This document shows positions 41,389-49,689 of a stretch of DNA of 55,236 nucleotides, piece after piece. The stretch is from Streptomyces sp. NRRL S-340 (GTDB taxonomy: Bacteria; Actinomycetota; Actinomycetes; Streptomycetales; Streptomycetaceae), in NCBI RefSeq assembly GCF_000720185.1, contig NZ_JOIY01000053.1:1-55236 (forward strand), written 5' to 3'. The notes beneath the pieces are model-generated. The model worked only from the letters and a program-made list of their open reading frames with translations, searched no databases and was not told the origin of the DNA. The translations under genes were made by a program, and so were the position numbers. Every line of letters starts with the position of its first letter. Position 1 is the first letter of the stretch.

Positions 41389-44300
41389 TCACGGGGCCGC
41401 CGCGTCGATCGCCTTCACGATCCTCTTGTCCGAGACGGGGTACGCCGTGCCCAGGGCGTGGGCGAAGTAGCTGACCCGCAGTTCCTCGAGCATCCAGCGG
41501 ATGTCCCGCACCTGCTGCGGCACCGGCCGGCCCTGCGGCATCTGCTCCAGCAGCCACGCGTACTCGTCGCGCATCTCCCGGACCTTCTCCATGCGCGTCG
41601 TGTCCCGCTGGACATTGGTCGGCATCTGCTGGAGCCGCCGGTCCGCGGCGACCAGATAGCGCATCAGGTCGGGCAGCCGCCGTATCCCCGCCTCCGTGAC
41701 GAAGCCCGGCTTCACCAACGCGTCCAACTGCTGCCGTACGTCCGCCAGGTTCGCCAGCAGCGCGGGGCTCCGCACGGCCTTCAGACGGCGCTCGCAGGCC
41801 TGCCAGGCGGCCAGCACCTGCTGGACCTGGCCCACGGTCCGTACGGTCAGGTCCACGATCTCCGACCGGACCTTGTCGTAGAGCTTGCGGTACGACTCCT
41901 CGTCCCAGACCGGCCCGCCGAAGTCCGCGATCAGCCGGTCCGCCGCCGCCGTCGCGCAGTCCTCGAACAGGGCCTGGACCGAACCGTGCGGATTGGCCGA
42001 CAGGCCGAGCTTCTGCTGGTTCGTCAGGTGATCACTGGCGTATTTCGCCGGGCTCACCGGGATGTTGCGCAGGATCAGCCGGCGCGTGCCCTTCCACATG
42101 GCCTCGGCCTGCTCGGCCTCGGTGTCGAAGAGCCGTACCGAGACGGTGTCCGCCGCCGGCCCGTCGTCGACGAGGGCCGGGTACGCCTTCACCGGCTGAC
42201 CGGCCCTGCGGGTCTCGAAGACCCGGGTGAGCGAGCCGATCGTCCAGTCGGTCAGCCCGCTGCGCTCCAGCGACTCGCCTCCGGCGCGCTCGGCGGTCGC
42301 CGCCGCGGCCTGCGAGAGGGCCTTGCGCGCCTTCGGTCTGAGGCTGAGCTTCAGCGCCTCCAGGTCCTTGTCCTCGGCCAGCTTGCGGCGCCGCTCGTCG
42401 ACGATCCGGAAGGTGATCTTCAGATGGTCGGGGACCTTGGCCCAGTCGAAGTCCTCGGCCTCGAACGGCACGCCGACCATGCGCCTCAGCTCACGCGCCA
42501 TCGTGACCGTCAGCGGCTCCTGGAGGGGCACCGCCCGCTCCAGGAACGCCTTCGCGTAGTTCGGCGCGGGCACGTAGTGGCGGCGGACCGGCTTGGGCAG
42601 CGAGCGGATCAGCTCGGTCACGACCTCCTCGCGCAGGCCCGGGATCTGCCAGTCGAAGCCCTCGTCGGTGACCTGGTTGAGCACCTGGAGCGGGATGTGG
42701 ACGGTCACACCGTCCGCGTCCGCGCCCGGCTCGAACTGGTACGTCACCCGGAACTTCAGGTTCCGCTGGCGCCACGAGTCGGGGTAGTCGGCCTTGGTGA
42801 CCGCCTGGGCCGACTCCCGGACGAGCATCTCCCGCTCGAAGTCCAGGAAGTCCGGCTGCTCGTGCCGCTTGTGCTTCCACCAGGAGTCGAAGTGGGCACC
42901 GGAGACGACGTGTTCGGGCACCCGCTGGTCGTAGAAGTCGAACAGCGTCTCGTCGTCGACGACGATGTCCCGGCGCCGCGCCCGGTGCTCCAGCTCCTCG
43001 ACCTCGCTCAGCAGCCTGCGGTTGTCGGCGAAGAACTTGTGGTGCGTGCGCCAGTCGCCCTCGACCAGCGCGTTGCGGATGAACAGCTCCCGGCTGGCCT
43101 CGGGGTCGATCCGGCCGTAGTTGACCTTCCGCTGGGCGACGATCGGCACGCCGTACAGCGTCACCTTCTCGTACGCCACCACCGCGGCCTGGTCCTTCTC
43201 CCAGTGCGGTTCGCTGTACGTCCGCTTCAGCAGGTGTCCGGCGAGCGGCTCGACCCACTCGGGCTCGATCTTCGCGTTGACCCGCGCCCACAGCCGCGAC
43301 GTCTCGACGAGTTCGGCGGACATCACGAAACGCGGTGTCTTCTTGAAGAGGGCCGAACCCGGGAAGATCGCGAACTTGGCGTTGCGGGCGCCCAGGTACT
43401 CGTTCTTGGCGCCGTCCTTCACGTCCTTCATGCCGATGTGCGAGAGCAGACCCGCCAGCAGGGAGACGTGGACGCGGTCGCCCGGGGCGTCCTCCTCGTT
43501 GAGGTGGATGCCCATCTGCTTGGCCACCGTGCGCAGCTGGGAGTAGATGTCCTGCCATTCGCGGATGCGCAGGAAGTTCAGGTACTCCTGCTTGCACATG
43601 CGGCGGAAGGACGAGGAGCCGCGCTCCTTCTGCTGCTCCCGCAGGTAGCGCCAGAGGTTGAGGAAGGCCAGGAAGTCGCTGGTCTCGTCCCGGAAGCGGG
43701 CGTGCTGCTGGTCGGCCTGCGCCTGCTTGTCGGCGGGGCGCTCGCGCGGGTCCTGGATGGACAGCGCGGCGGCGATCACCATGACCTCGCGCGCACAGCC
43801 GTTCTTGTCGGCCTCCAGGACCATGCGGGCCAGCCGGGGGTCGACGGGCAGCTGGGCCAGCTTGCGGCCGGTCTGCGTGAGCCGCTTGCGCGGATCCTTC
43901 TGCGCCGGGTCGAGCGCCCCCAGCTCCTGGAGCAGCTGCACGCCGTCGCGGATGTTGCGGTGGTCCGGCGGGTCGATGAAGGGGAACTTCTCGATGTCCC
44001 CGAGGCCGGCCGCGGTCATCTGCAGGATCACCGAGGCGAGGTTGGTGCGCAGGATCTCCGCGTCGGTGAACTCCGGCCGCGCCAGGAAGTCGTCCTCGCT
44101 GTAGAGCCGGATGCACACGCCGTCCGACGTACGGCCGCAGCGGCCCTTGCGCTGGTTGGCGCTGGCCTGCGAGACCGGCTCGATGGGCAGCCGCTGCACC
44201 TTGGTGCGGTGGCTGTAGCGGGAGATCCGGGCGAAGCCGGGGTCGATGACGTACTTGATGCCGGGGACCGTCAGCGACGTCTCCGCGACGTTGGTGGCCA

Positions 44301-45348
44301 GCACGATCCGGCGGCCGGTGTGCGGCTGGAAGACGCGGTGCTGCTCGGCGTGCGAGAGCCGCGCGTACAGCGGCAGCACCTCCGTGGACCTGTACTGCTT
44401 CTTGGTGAGGGCGTCGGCGGTGTCCCGGATCTCCCGCTCACCGGAGAGGAACACGAGGATGTCCCCCGGGCCCTCGGCCATCAGTTCCTCGACGGCGTCG
44501 GTGATCGCGGTGATCTGGTCCCGGTCGGCGTCCTCGGAGTCCTCTTCGAGGAGCGGCCGGTACCGCACCTCCACGGGGTACGTCCGGCCGCTGACCTCGA
44601 CGATCGGCGCGTCACCGAAGTGGCGCGAGAAACGCTCGGGGTCGATGGTCGCCGAGGTGATGACGACCTTCAGGTCGGGACGCTTGGGCAGCAGCTGGGC
44701 CAGGTAGCCGAGCAGGAAGTCGATGTTCAGGGACCGCTCGTGGGCCTCGTCGATGATGATCGTGTCGTAGGCGCGCAGCTCGCGGTCGGTCTGGATCTCG
44801 GCGAGCAGGATGCCGTCCGTCATCAGCTTCACGAAGGTGGCGTCCGGGTCCACCTGGTCGGTGAAGCGGACCTTCCAGCCGACGGCCTCGCCGAGCGGAG
44901 TGCGCAGCTCGTCGGCGACGCGCTCGGCCACGGTGCGGGCCGCGATCCGGCGCGGCTGGGTGTGCCCGATCATGCCGCGCACGCCCCGGCCCAGCTCCAT
45001 GCAGATCTTCGGGATCTGCGTGGTCTTACCGGATCCGGTCTCACCGGCGACGATGACGACCTGGTGGTCGCGGATGGCCGCCGCGATCTCGTCCTTCTTC
45101 TGGCTGACCGGCAGTTGCTCTGGGTAGGTGACCGCGGGCACACGGGCGCGCCGGTCGGCCATGCGGTGCGCGGCCTTGTCGGCCTCGGCCTCGATCTCGG
45201 CGAGGACGGCGGCGCGCGCCTCGGGCTTGCGGATCTTGCGCGCGCCTTCGAGTCTGCGCCCGAGCCGGTGCGCGTCACGCAGCGACAGCTCGGTCAGACG
45301 GGCGGCGAGAGAGCCCAGGGCGGGGGCGGGATGCGTAGACATACGCAT
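41389..45348 (-). CDS. hrpA: ATP-dependent RNA helicase HrpA (DEAH box)
   Basis: A 1319-residue DEAH/RHA-family helicase. Motifs: Walker A in VIVAGETGSGKTTQIPKICM, TQPRRIAARTVAERVADE, the DEAH box in IIIDEAHERSLNIDFLLGYL, SATIDPERFSRHF, and the arginine-finger motif QRKGRCGR. The long C-terminal region (helicase-associated, OB-like and DUF3418 parts) matches full-length HrpA. It probably remodels mRNA or ribosomes. The ATG at 45348 follows GAGGTGAGATCC; a second ATG lies at 45342. It lies between two identical tRNA-Asp genes. Confidence 0.96.
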   Translation of the reverse strand: MRMSTHPAPALGSLAARLTELSLRDAHRLGRRLEGARKIRKPEARAAVLAEIEAEADKAAHRMADRRARVPAVTYPEQLPVSQKKDEIAAAIRDHQVVIVAGETGSGKTTQIPKICMELGRGVRGMIGHTQPRRIAARTVAERVADELRTPLGEAVGWKVRFTDQVDPDATFVKLMTDGILLAEIQTDRELRAYDTIIIDEAHERSLNIDFLLGYLAQLLPKRPDLKVVITSATIDPERFSRHFGDAPIVEVSGRTYPVEVRYRPLLEEDSEDADRDQITAITDAVEELMAEGPGDILVFLSGEREIRDTADALTKKQYRSTEVLPLYARLSHAEQHRVFQPHTGRRIVLATNVAETSLTVPGIKYVIDPGFARISRYSHRTKVQRLPIEPVSQASANQRKGRCGRTSDGVCIRLYSEDDFLARPEFTDAEILRTNLASVILQMTAAGLGDIEKFPFIDPPDHRNIRDGVQLLQELGALDPAQKDPRKRLTQTGRKLAQLPVDPRLARMVLEADKNGCAREVMVIAAALSIQDPRERPADKQAQADQQHARFRDETSDFLAFLNLWRYLREQQKERGSSSFRRMCKQEYLNFLRIREWQDIYSQLRTVAKQMGIHLNEEDAPGDRVHVSLLAGLLSHIGMKDVKDGAKNEYLGARNAKFAIFPGSALFKKTPRFVMSAELVETSRLWARVNAKIEPEWVEPLAGHLLKRTYSEPHWEKDQAAVVAYEKVTLYGVPIVAQRKVNYGRIDPEASRELFIRNALVEGDWRTHHKFFADNRRLLSEVEELEHRARRRDIVVDDETLFDFYDQRVPEHVVSGAHFDSWWKHKRHEQPDFLDFEREMLVRESAQAVTKADYPDSWRQRNLKFRVTYQFEPGADADGVTVHIPLQVLNQVTDEGFDWQIPGLREEVVTELIRSLPKPVRRHYVPAPNYAKAFLERAVPLQEPLTVTMARELRRMVGVPFEAEDFDWAKVPDHLKITFRIVDERRRKLAEDKDLEALKLSLRPKARKALSQAAAATAERAGGESLERSGLTDWTIGSLTRVFETRRAGQPVKAYPALVDDGPAADTVSVRLFDTEAEQAEAMWKGTRRLILRNIPVSPAKYASDHLTNQQKLGLSANPHGSVQALFEDCATAAADRLIADFGGPVWDEESYRKLYDKVRSEIVDLTVRTVGQVQQVLAAWQACERRLKAVRSPALLANLADVRQQLDALVKPGFVTEAGIRRLPDLMRYLVAADRRLQQMPTNVQRDTTRMEKVREMRDEYAWLLEQMPQGRPVPQQVRDIRWMLEELRVSYFAHALGTAYPVSDKRIVKAIDAAAP

Positions 45349-45557
45349 CCCAGGATCTCACCTCGGGGAAATCTCGCGCGAATGATTTGACCGGGCCGGG
45401 CCCGGCGGGGCTGCCGGGCCTGCGGACCCCGGTGACGGCGGGCGCGGTGAGAGGGGAAAAGACGGGGGCGCGGCGGCGGTGGGGTGGCTCGCGGTGGTCG
45501 CCCGGCGTCGCGGCCGGGAGCGGCTCGCGGTGGCGGCGAGGGGCGGGGGCGGCGGGG

Positions 45558-46226
45558 TCACCCCCCGGGACGCAGCAGGTCCGCGACGGCCGGTTGCGAC
45601 CAGTGTCCCGTCGCGCCGGGGCAGGCGGCGATGTAGGAGGCGACGGCGTCGGTGTCCCAGACACCGGCCGACAGCAGCCCGCCGCCCAGGAAGCGGACGT
45701 AGGGGGCGGACGGCGGGTTCCAGGGCACGTCGTCCAGGCCCCAGGGCGCGGTGAACGTGAGGACGGGCAGGCCGTCCACCTGGCCGGGGCAGACGAGCGT
45801 CTCGTAGCGGCCCCGGCCCAGCACGGCCCGGCCGCTGCTGAGCACGTCCGTCAGGCCGAGCCGTCCGCCGGGCTCCCGGTACATCTCCTGGGCGGCGATG
45901 TCGGAGAACTGTTCGGCCGACAGCAGGTGCGCCCTGGCCAGGACCCGGCCCTGGACGCGGGGGTCGTAGAAGGCCCGGCCGCCGCCCCACACCGGTGACT
46001 CGGTGGCGAAGTACAGGGCGCCGGTCAGTTCGACGGGGACCGAGCGGGCGGGCATCCGGGGGTCGCGGCACCCGGGGGTGGCTCTGGCGGCCCCGGGAGG
46101 ACGGCCGCCGCGCAGGTAGAAGGCGAGCCGGCCGAGGTCCATGTTCGAGCCGTAGGAGGTGTACCAGACCTGCTCCGGGGCGGCGTCGGCCGGCAAGGTC
46201 GGGTCGATGGGGTGCAGGGCTTTCAC
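45558..46226 (-). CDS. Gamma-glutamylcyclotransferase-like (AIG2/GGCT fold) protein
   Basis: A 222-residue protein with the fold's signature near the start, QVWYTSYGSNMDLGRLAFYL (YGSN glycine-rich loop), then ELTGALYFATESPVWGGGRA and LARAHLLSAEQFSDIAAQEM. I recall that relatives in Streptomyces are sometimes labelled histone deacetylase, which nothing in the sequence supports. A chemical role on gamma-glutamyl groups is plausible but unproven. The start is the GTG at 46226 (VKALHPIDPTL), with GAGGAG upstream at a long spacing. Confidence 0.78.
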   Translation of the reverse strand: MKALHPIDPTLPADAAPEQVWYTSYGSNMDLGRLAFYLRGGRPPGAARATPGCRDPRMPARSVPVELTGALYFATESPVWGGGRAFYDPRVQGRVLARAHLLSAEQFSDIAAQEMYREPGGRLGLTDVLSSGRAVLGRGRYETLVCPGQVDGLPVLTFTAPWGLDDVPWNPPSAPYVRFLGGGLLSAGVWDTDAVASYIAACPGATGHWSQPAVADLLRPGG

Positions 46227-46252
46227 ACCGGTCGGGGCTCCTCGCGCACGAA

Positions 46253-46288
46253 CGAGCCCCCCTCCGAGATGACTCGGAGAGGGGCTCG
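46253..46288 (-). terminator. Terminator of the tRNA-Phe/Asp/Glu cluster
   Basis: Left arm 46253-46268 and right arm 46273-46288 pair over 15 of 16 positions, with an ATGA loop, directly downstream of tRNA-Phe on the minus strand. Confidence 0.85.
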
Positions 46289-46309
46289 ATGCCCTGGTGG
46301 GGGCGGTTG

Positions 46310-46383
46310 TGGCTGGGGCCGGGGTCGAACCGGCGACCTATCGCTTTTCAGGCGATCGCTCGTACCAACTGAGCTACCCAGCC
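46310..46383 (-). tRNA. tRNA-Phe (anticodon GAA)
   Basis: A 74-nt tRNA: acceptor GGCTGGG/CCCAGCC, discriminator A, anticodon loop CTGAAAA giving GAA, T-loop GGTTCGACC. Confidence 0.96.
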
Positions 46384-46388
46384 ACGAG

Positions 46389-46402
46389 GTTTCACGTGAA
46401 AC
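46389..46402. other. parS: parS centromere site (ParB binding), between tRNA-Phe and tRNA-Asp
   Basis: GTTTCACGTGAAAC, perfect, and embedded in a 20-bp perfect palindrome (46386-46405). It lies in the 24-bp gap between two tRNA genes. Confidence 0.88.
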
Positions 46403-46407
46403 CTCAG

Positions 46408-46482
46408 CGGTCCTGACGGGATTTGAACCCGCGGCCTCCACCTTGACAGGGTGGCGAGCACTCCAAACTGCTCCACAGGACC
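46408..46482 (-). tRNA. tRNA-Asp (anticodon GUC), second copy
   Basis: Identical over 75 nt to the tRNA at 41212-41286. It is the middle gene of a Glu-Asp-Phe cluster read leftwards. Confidence 0.96.
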
Positions 46483-46532
46483 ATGTGGCGGTATGTGTAC
46501 CGACGAGAGTCAGTCTTACACACCGTACTGCG

Positions 46533-46605
46533 TGCCCCCAACGGGATTCGAACCCGTGCTACCGCCTTGAAAGGGCGGCGTCCTAGGCCGCTAGACGATG
46601 AGGGC
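46533..46605 (-). tRNA. tRNA-Glu (anticodon UUC)
   Basis: A 73-nt tRNA: acceptor GCCCTCA/TGGGGGC with one T-G wobble, discriminator A, anticodon loop CTTTCAA giving UUC, T-loop GGTTCGAAT. It is the first gene of the Glu-Asp-Phe cluster and needed for Glu and, through charged tRNA, for haem precursor synthesis. Confidence 0.96.
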
Positions 46606-46685
46606 TATCGGCCCGCCTGGGCGCTTCTCAGCGCGTCGGGGACGTGAGAAGCATATGGGATGGCGGGGGGTATCGCCAAAACCGT

Positions 46686-48380
46686 TCACGAGCCCGAGGG
46701 GGAGCGGGCCGGGAGCGGCGGAGACGTGGCGGGAGAAGGCGGTGCCGACGGGGTGGGAGAGGCGCCCGGGCGGTTGTCCTCGGCCAGGTGGCGGCTGACC
46801 TCCGCCGTCGTCTGGCCCAGGCCGCCCAGCCTGATCGCGTCCCAGGCCTGCAGGCGGCGGCTGTCCCGGTCGAAGTAGAGGACCGACGCCTCGACCGGGG
46901 CGGGGTGCTCGTGCTCGACCGCGCGCAGCCCGCTGCCGCCGGTGGAGCCCTCCATGCGCAGCCGGGTGCCGTACTTGAGGATCTCCGTGCCCTCGTGGTG
47001 CAGGTGGCCGCACAGGACCAGCGGCACCGCGCCGTCGGTCTCGCGGGCCGCCACCGGTTCGTGGGCGACGGCGATGTCGACGGGTGTGCCCCTGGACTGC
47101 TGGTCGCGCAGGGAGGAGGCGAGGCGGGCCCCCGCCAGCCGTTCGGCCGCGTCGCCGCCGGGCGCGGCCGCACGGTCGGGCGTGAACTGCGGGTCGCCGA
47201 TGCCCGCGAAGCGCAGGCCCGCCACCGTCTCGGCCCGGCCGTCGTCCAGCACGTGCACGTTCTTCATGCGCTCCAGGCGGTGCTGGGTGGCCGTCGAGTC
47301 GTGGTTGCCGCGCACCCAGACGTAGGGCACGCCCAGATCGCCCACCGGGTCCAGGAAGCCGTTCTCCGCCGCCGTGCCGTGGTCCATCGTGTCGCCGGAG
47401 TCGACGATCACGTCCACCTTGTACTCCCGCACGAGCGAGGCGATGATCTTCCAGCTCGCCGGGTTGAGGTGGATGTCGGACACGTGCAGGACGCGCAGGG
47501 TCGTCGGGTCCGGCTGGTAGGCGGGGAGCGTGGAGGTGACGTCGTAGAGCTTGGTCACGTTCGTCACCAGGCGGGCCAGTTCCCTCTGGTAGACGTCGAA
47601 CTCGGTGACGATGCTGCGCGCGTTGCCCACCAGCGAGGGCGCCGAGGAGAGCAGCCCGGAGAACCGGGGCTCCAGCACCGACTTCGGGTTCCAGGTGGCG
47701 TAGGCGGTGGCCCCGGACGCGGCGAGCAGGGTCAGGGCCAGCCCGCCCGCCGCCAGGGCGCGGCGCGGGCGGCGGTAGACGGCCAGGCCGAGGGCCGTGG
47801 CGCCGAAGACCACCGCGACGCAGGACCGCACGGCCAGGTCGAGGGTGCCGTGTTCGACGTCGTGCACCACCTCGTCCTGGAGGCCGGAGAGCCGTTCGGG
47901 GTGGTCCACGAGGGCCTGGGCGCGTTCCGGGTCGAGCCGGTCGACGTTCACGTCGAGGCGTACGGGGGCGGTGTGGCTGTCCAGGCCGAGGGCGCCCAGC
48001 GGCGCGATGTCGATCTTCGTGCCGCCGCTCAGGGAGGGGCGCAGGGCCATCGTCGTGTTCACAGGGCCGACCGGGACCCGTACGTTGCCGACGATCAGCA
48101 GGCCGAGCCAGGCGCCGGCGACCACGACGGCCACCAGACCCAGGGCGCGGACCCAGGGGTGCGGTTCGGGGGTGAGGGCGAGGGGGCGCGGCTCCTCGCG
48201 GGAGCGCACTGCCCGGCGGGAGCGCACTGCCCCGCGCGAGGACAGCGCCCTGCGGGAGCGCACGGTCCTGCGGCCGGTGTCCCCGTCGCGGGTGGTGCCG
48301 CGCGGGGCACCGCCGGGGCGGGTCCCGTCCCGGCGCGGGCGTTTCAGGAGGTTCAGGTCGGCGAGGCGGACGCGAGCCAT
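46686..48380 (-). CDS. Membrane-anchored metallophosphoesterase
   Basis: A 564-residue protein. An Arg-rich cytoplasmic head (RTVRSRRALSSRGAVRSRRA) precedes a first membrane helix at about residue 79-101 (ALGLVAVVVAGAWLGLLIVG), an exterior segment of about 110 residues, and two more helices near 210-250. The C-terminal metallophosphoesterase domain has the full metal motifs: HVSDIHLNP, VIVDSGDTMDHG, VRGNHDSTATQ and LVLCGHLHHEGTE. By topology it acts on the cell's outer face. The ATG at 48380 has no ribosome site; an in-frame ATG at 48416 is possible. Substrate unknown. Confidence 0.87.
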   Translation of the reverse strand: MARVRLADLNLLKRPRRDGTRPGGAPRGTTRDGDTGRRTVRSRRALSSRGAVRSRRAVRSREEPRPLALTPEPHPWVRALGLVAVVVAGAWLGLLIVGNVRVPVGPVNTTMALRPSLSGGTKIDIAPLGALGLDSHTAPVRLDVNVDRLDPERAQALVDHPERLSGLQDEVVHDVEHGTLDLAVRSCVAVVFGATALGLAVYRRPRRALAAGGLALTLLAASGATAYATWNPKSVLEPRFSGLLSSAPSLVGNARSIVTEFDVYQRELARLVTNVTKLYDVTSTLPAYQPDPTTLRVLHVSDIHLNPASWKIIASLVREYKVDVIVDSGDTMDHGTAAENGFLDPVGDLGVPYVWVRGNHDSTATQHRLERMKNVHVLDDGRAETVAGLRFAGIGDPQFTPDRAAAPGGDAAERLAGARLASSLRDQQSRGTPVDIAVAHEPVAARETDGAVPLVLCGHLHHEGTEILKYGTRLRMEGSTGGSGLRAVEHEHPAPVEASVLYFDRDSRRLQAWDAIRLGGLGQTTAEVSRHLAEDNRPGASPTPSAPPSPATSPPLPARSPSGS

Positions 48381-48495
48381 TGGGCGCGTATGCCCGCCGG
48401 GGGCGCCGGACATGCGTGTTCCGCAGGGGGACCGGGCGGCCCCAGGGGGCGGGCGGACGGGGTGCCGGACGGGCCGGGTGCCGGACAATGGGGCT

Positions 48496-48846
48496 GTGCT
48501 GGAGATGACGCGCGAGGAGTTCGAGGAACTGGTCGCCGAGGCCCTCGACCGGATCCCGCCGGAGCTGACGCGGCTGATGGACAACGTGGCGGTGTTCGTC
48601 GAGGACGAACCGCCCGCCGACGATCCCGAGCTGCTCGGGCTGTACGAGGGCACGCCGCTGACCGAGCGCGGGGAGTGGTACGCGGGCGTGCTGCCCGACC
48701 GGATCACGGTCTACCGGGGGCCGACGCTGCGGATGTGCGAGAGCCGGGAGGACGTGGTCGCGGAGACCGAGGTGACGGTGGTGCACGAGATCGCCCACCA
48801 CTTCGGGATCGGTGACGCCCGGCTGCACGCCCTGGGCTACGGCTGA
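48496..48846 (+). CDS. Zincin-like metallopeptidase family protein
   Basis: A 116-residue protein of the small zincin group (DUF1025-type). The HExxH zinc motif is intact: VTVVHEIAHHFGIGDARLHA. Upstream are LDRIPPELTRLMDNVAVFVE and LGLYEGTPLTERG, conserved parts of the family. The GTG at 48496 is chosen because GACAAT (-10-like, 48484-48489) ends 6 nt upstream, giving a leaderless start; an ATG at 48505 is close by. It is divergent from the phosphoesterase gene. Peptidase activity is plausible but unproven in this family. Confidence 0.87.
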   Translation: MLEMTREEFEELVAEALDRIPPELTRLMDNVAVFVEDEPPADDPELLGLYEGTPLTERGEWYAGVLPDRITVYRGPTLRMCESREDVVAETEVTVVHEIAHHFGIGDARLHALGYG

Positions 48847-48929
48847 GGACCGGCCGGGGAGACCGGCGTGTCCTCTTGCGGGCGCGAGGAGTTGGGCACG
48901 GCGACTTCTCCCTCCCGGAGGTGGCTCCC

Positions 48930-49481
48930 GTGCGCCCCTTGTACGTATCCGTCCGTCTCGCCGCCGCGGTCGCCGCACTGGCCGCCACCGCCGGGTGCGT
49001 GAGCGTGGGGGAGGACTCCGGCGGCGGGGCCCGGCCGTCGCACTCCGCGCAGCGGGGCGGCGGTGAGGCCGCGGACGGCGGCGCGGTGGTGTCCGGCGGT
49101 GTCGCGGACCGGGCCGGCGGTGCCGGCGACGGCAGGCACGGGGGGCGCGGGAGGAAGGACGCGGGCGCGCCGAGCGGGTCGCCGTCGGGCTCGGCCCCGC
49201 CCTCGGCCGCCCCGAGCGCGTCGGCCGTGGCGCCGGCCGGGCCGGGCAAGCCGCCCCAGGCGGGTGACCCGACGCCGACGGAGGTGGTGCCCGTGCCGCC
49301 GCAGACCTCCGCGCCGCCGCAGGAGCCGCCGCCCTCGACGCCCACGGCCCCGGCCTCGCCCGACCCGACACCGGCCGAGCCGTCGTCCTCGGCGCACGAG
49401 GGTCCGGGGCCGCAGCTGGAGCGGTGGGAACCGGCGCCCGAGCCGGGCAGGCTGCGCCGCCCCGCCGGTGCACGGTCCTGA
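48930..49481 (+). CDS. Secreted lipoprotein with Pro/Ser-rich body, unknown function
   Basis: A 183-residue protein. The GTG start at 48930 follows GGAGGTGGCTCCC, a strong ribosome site, and gives a lipoprotein signal: RPLYVSVRLAAAVAALAATA followed by GC, with lipobox LAATAGC near residue 23. The mature part is low in complexity (GGGEAADGGAVVSGGVADRA; SAPPSAAPSASAVAPAG), very Pro/Thr/Ser-rich, with no recognisable domain. It would be anchored to the outer leaflet and extend through the wall. Confidence 0.78.
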   Translation: MRPLYVSVRLAAAVAALAATAGCVSVGEDSGGGARPSHSAQRGGGEAADGGAVVSGGVADRAGGAGDGRHGGRGRKDAGAPSGSPSGSAPPSAAPSASAVAPAGPGKPPQAGDPTPTEVVPVPPQTSAPPQEPPPSTPTAPASPDPTPAEPSSSAHEGPGPQLERWEPAPEPGRLRRPAGARS

Positions 49482-49689
49482 CCTGCGCTTACGGCGTCGG
49501 TTTGCCTTGAGGGGTGGTAGGTGCGTATGGTGGTAGATCGTTTGATCCCATTTGCCCGGCGCCCACGCAGAGCGCGCCGTGTGGCGCGTACTCTCCTTTG
49601 CCGTGGCGGACCGCATCGAGGCGGTCGTGGTGCGAAACACGGAGTTGACGGGCGCGTGCCGACGAGACTCCGGAAGGTTTCGCATTCGC

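Noticed and set aside
41311..45390. Plus-strand frame of 1359 codons opposite hrpA
   Set aside because: HrpA motifs are complete on the minus strand; the plus-strand product is Arg/Leu/His-rich without domains and begins inside a tRNA flank.
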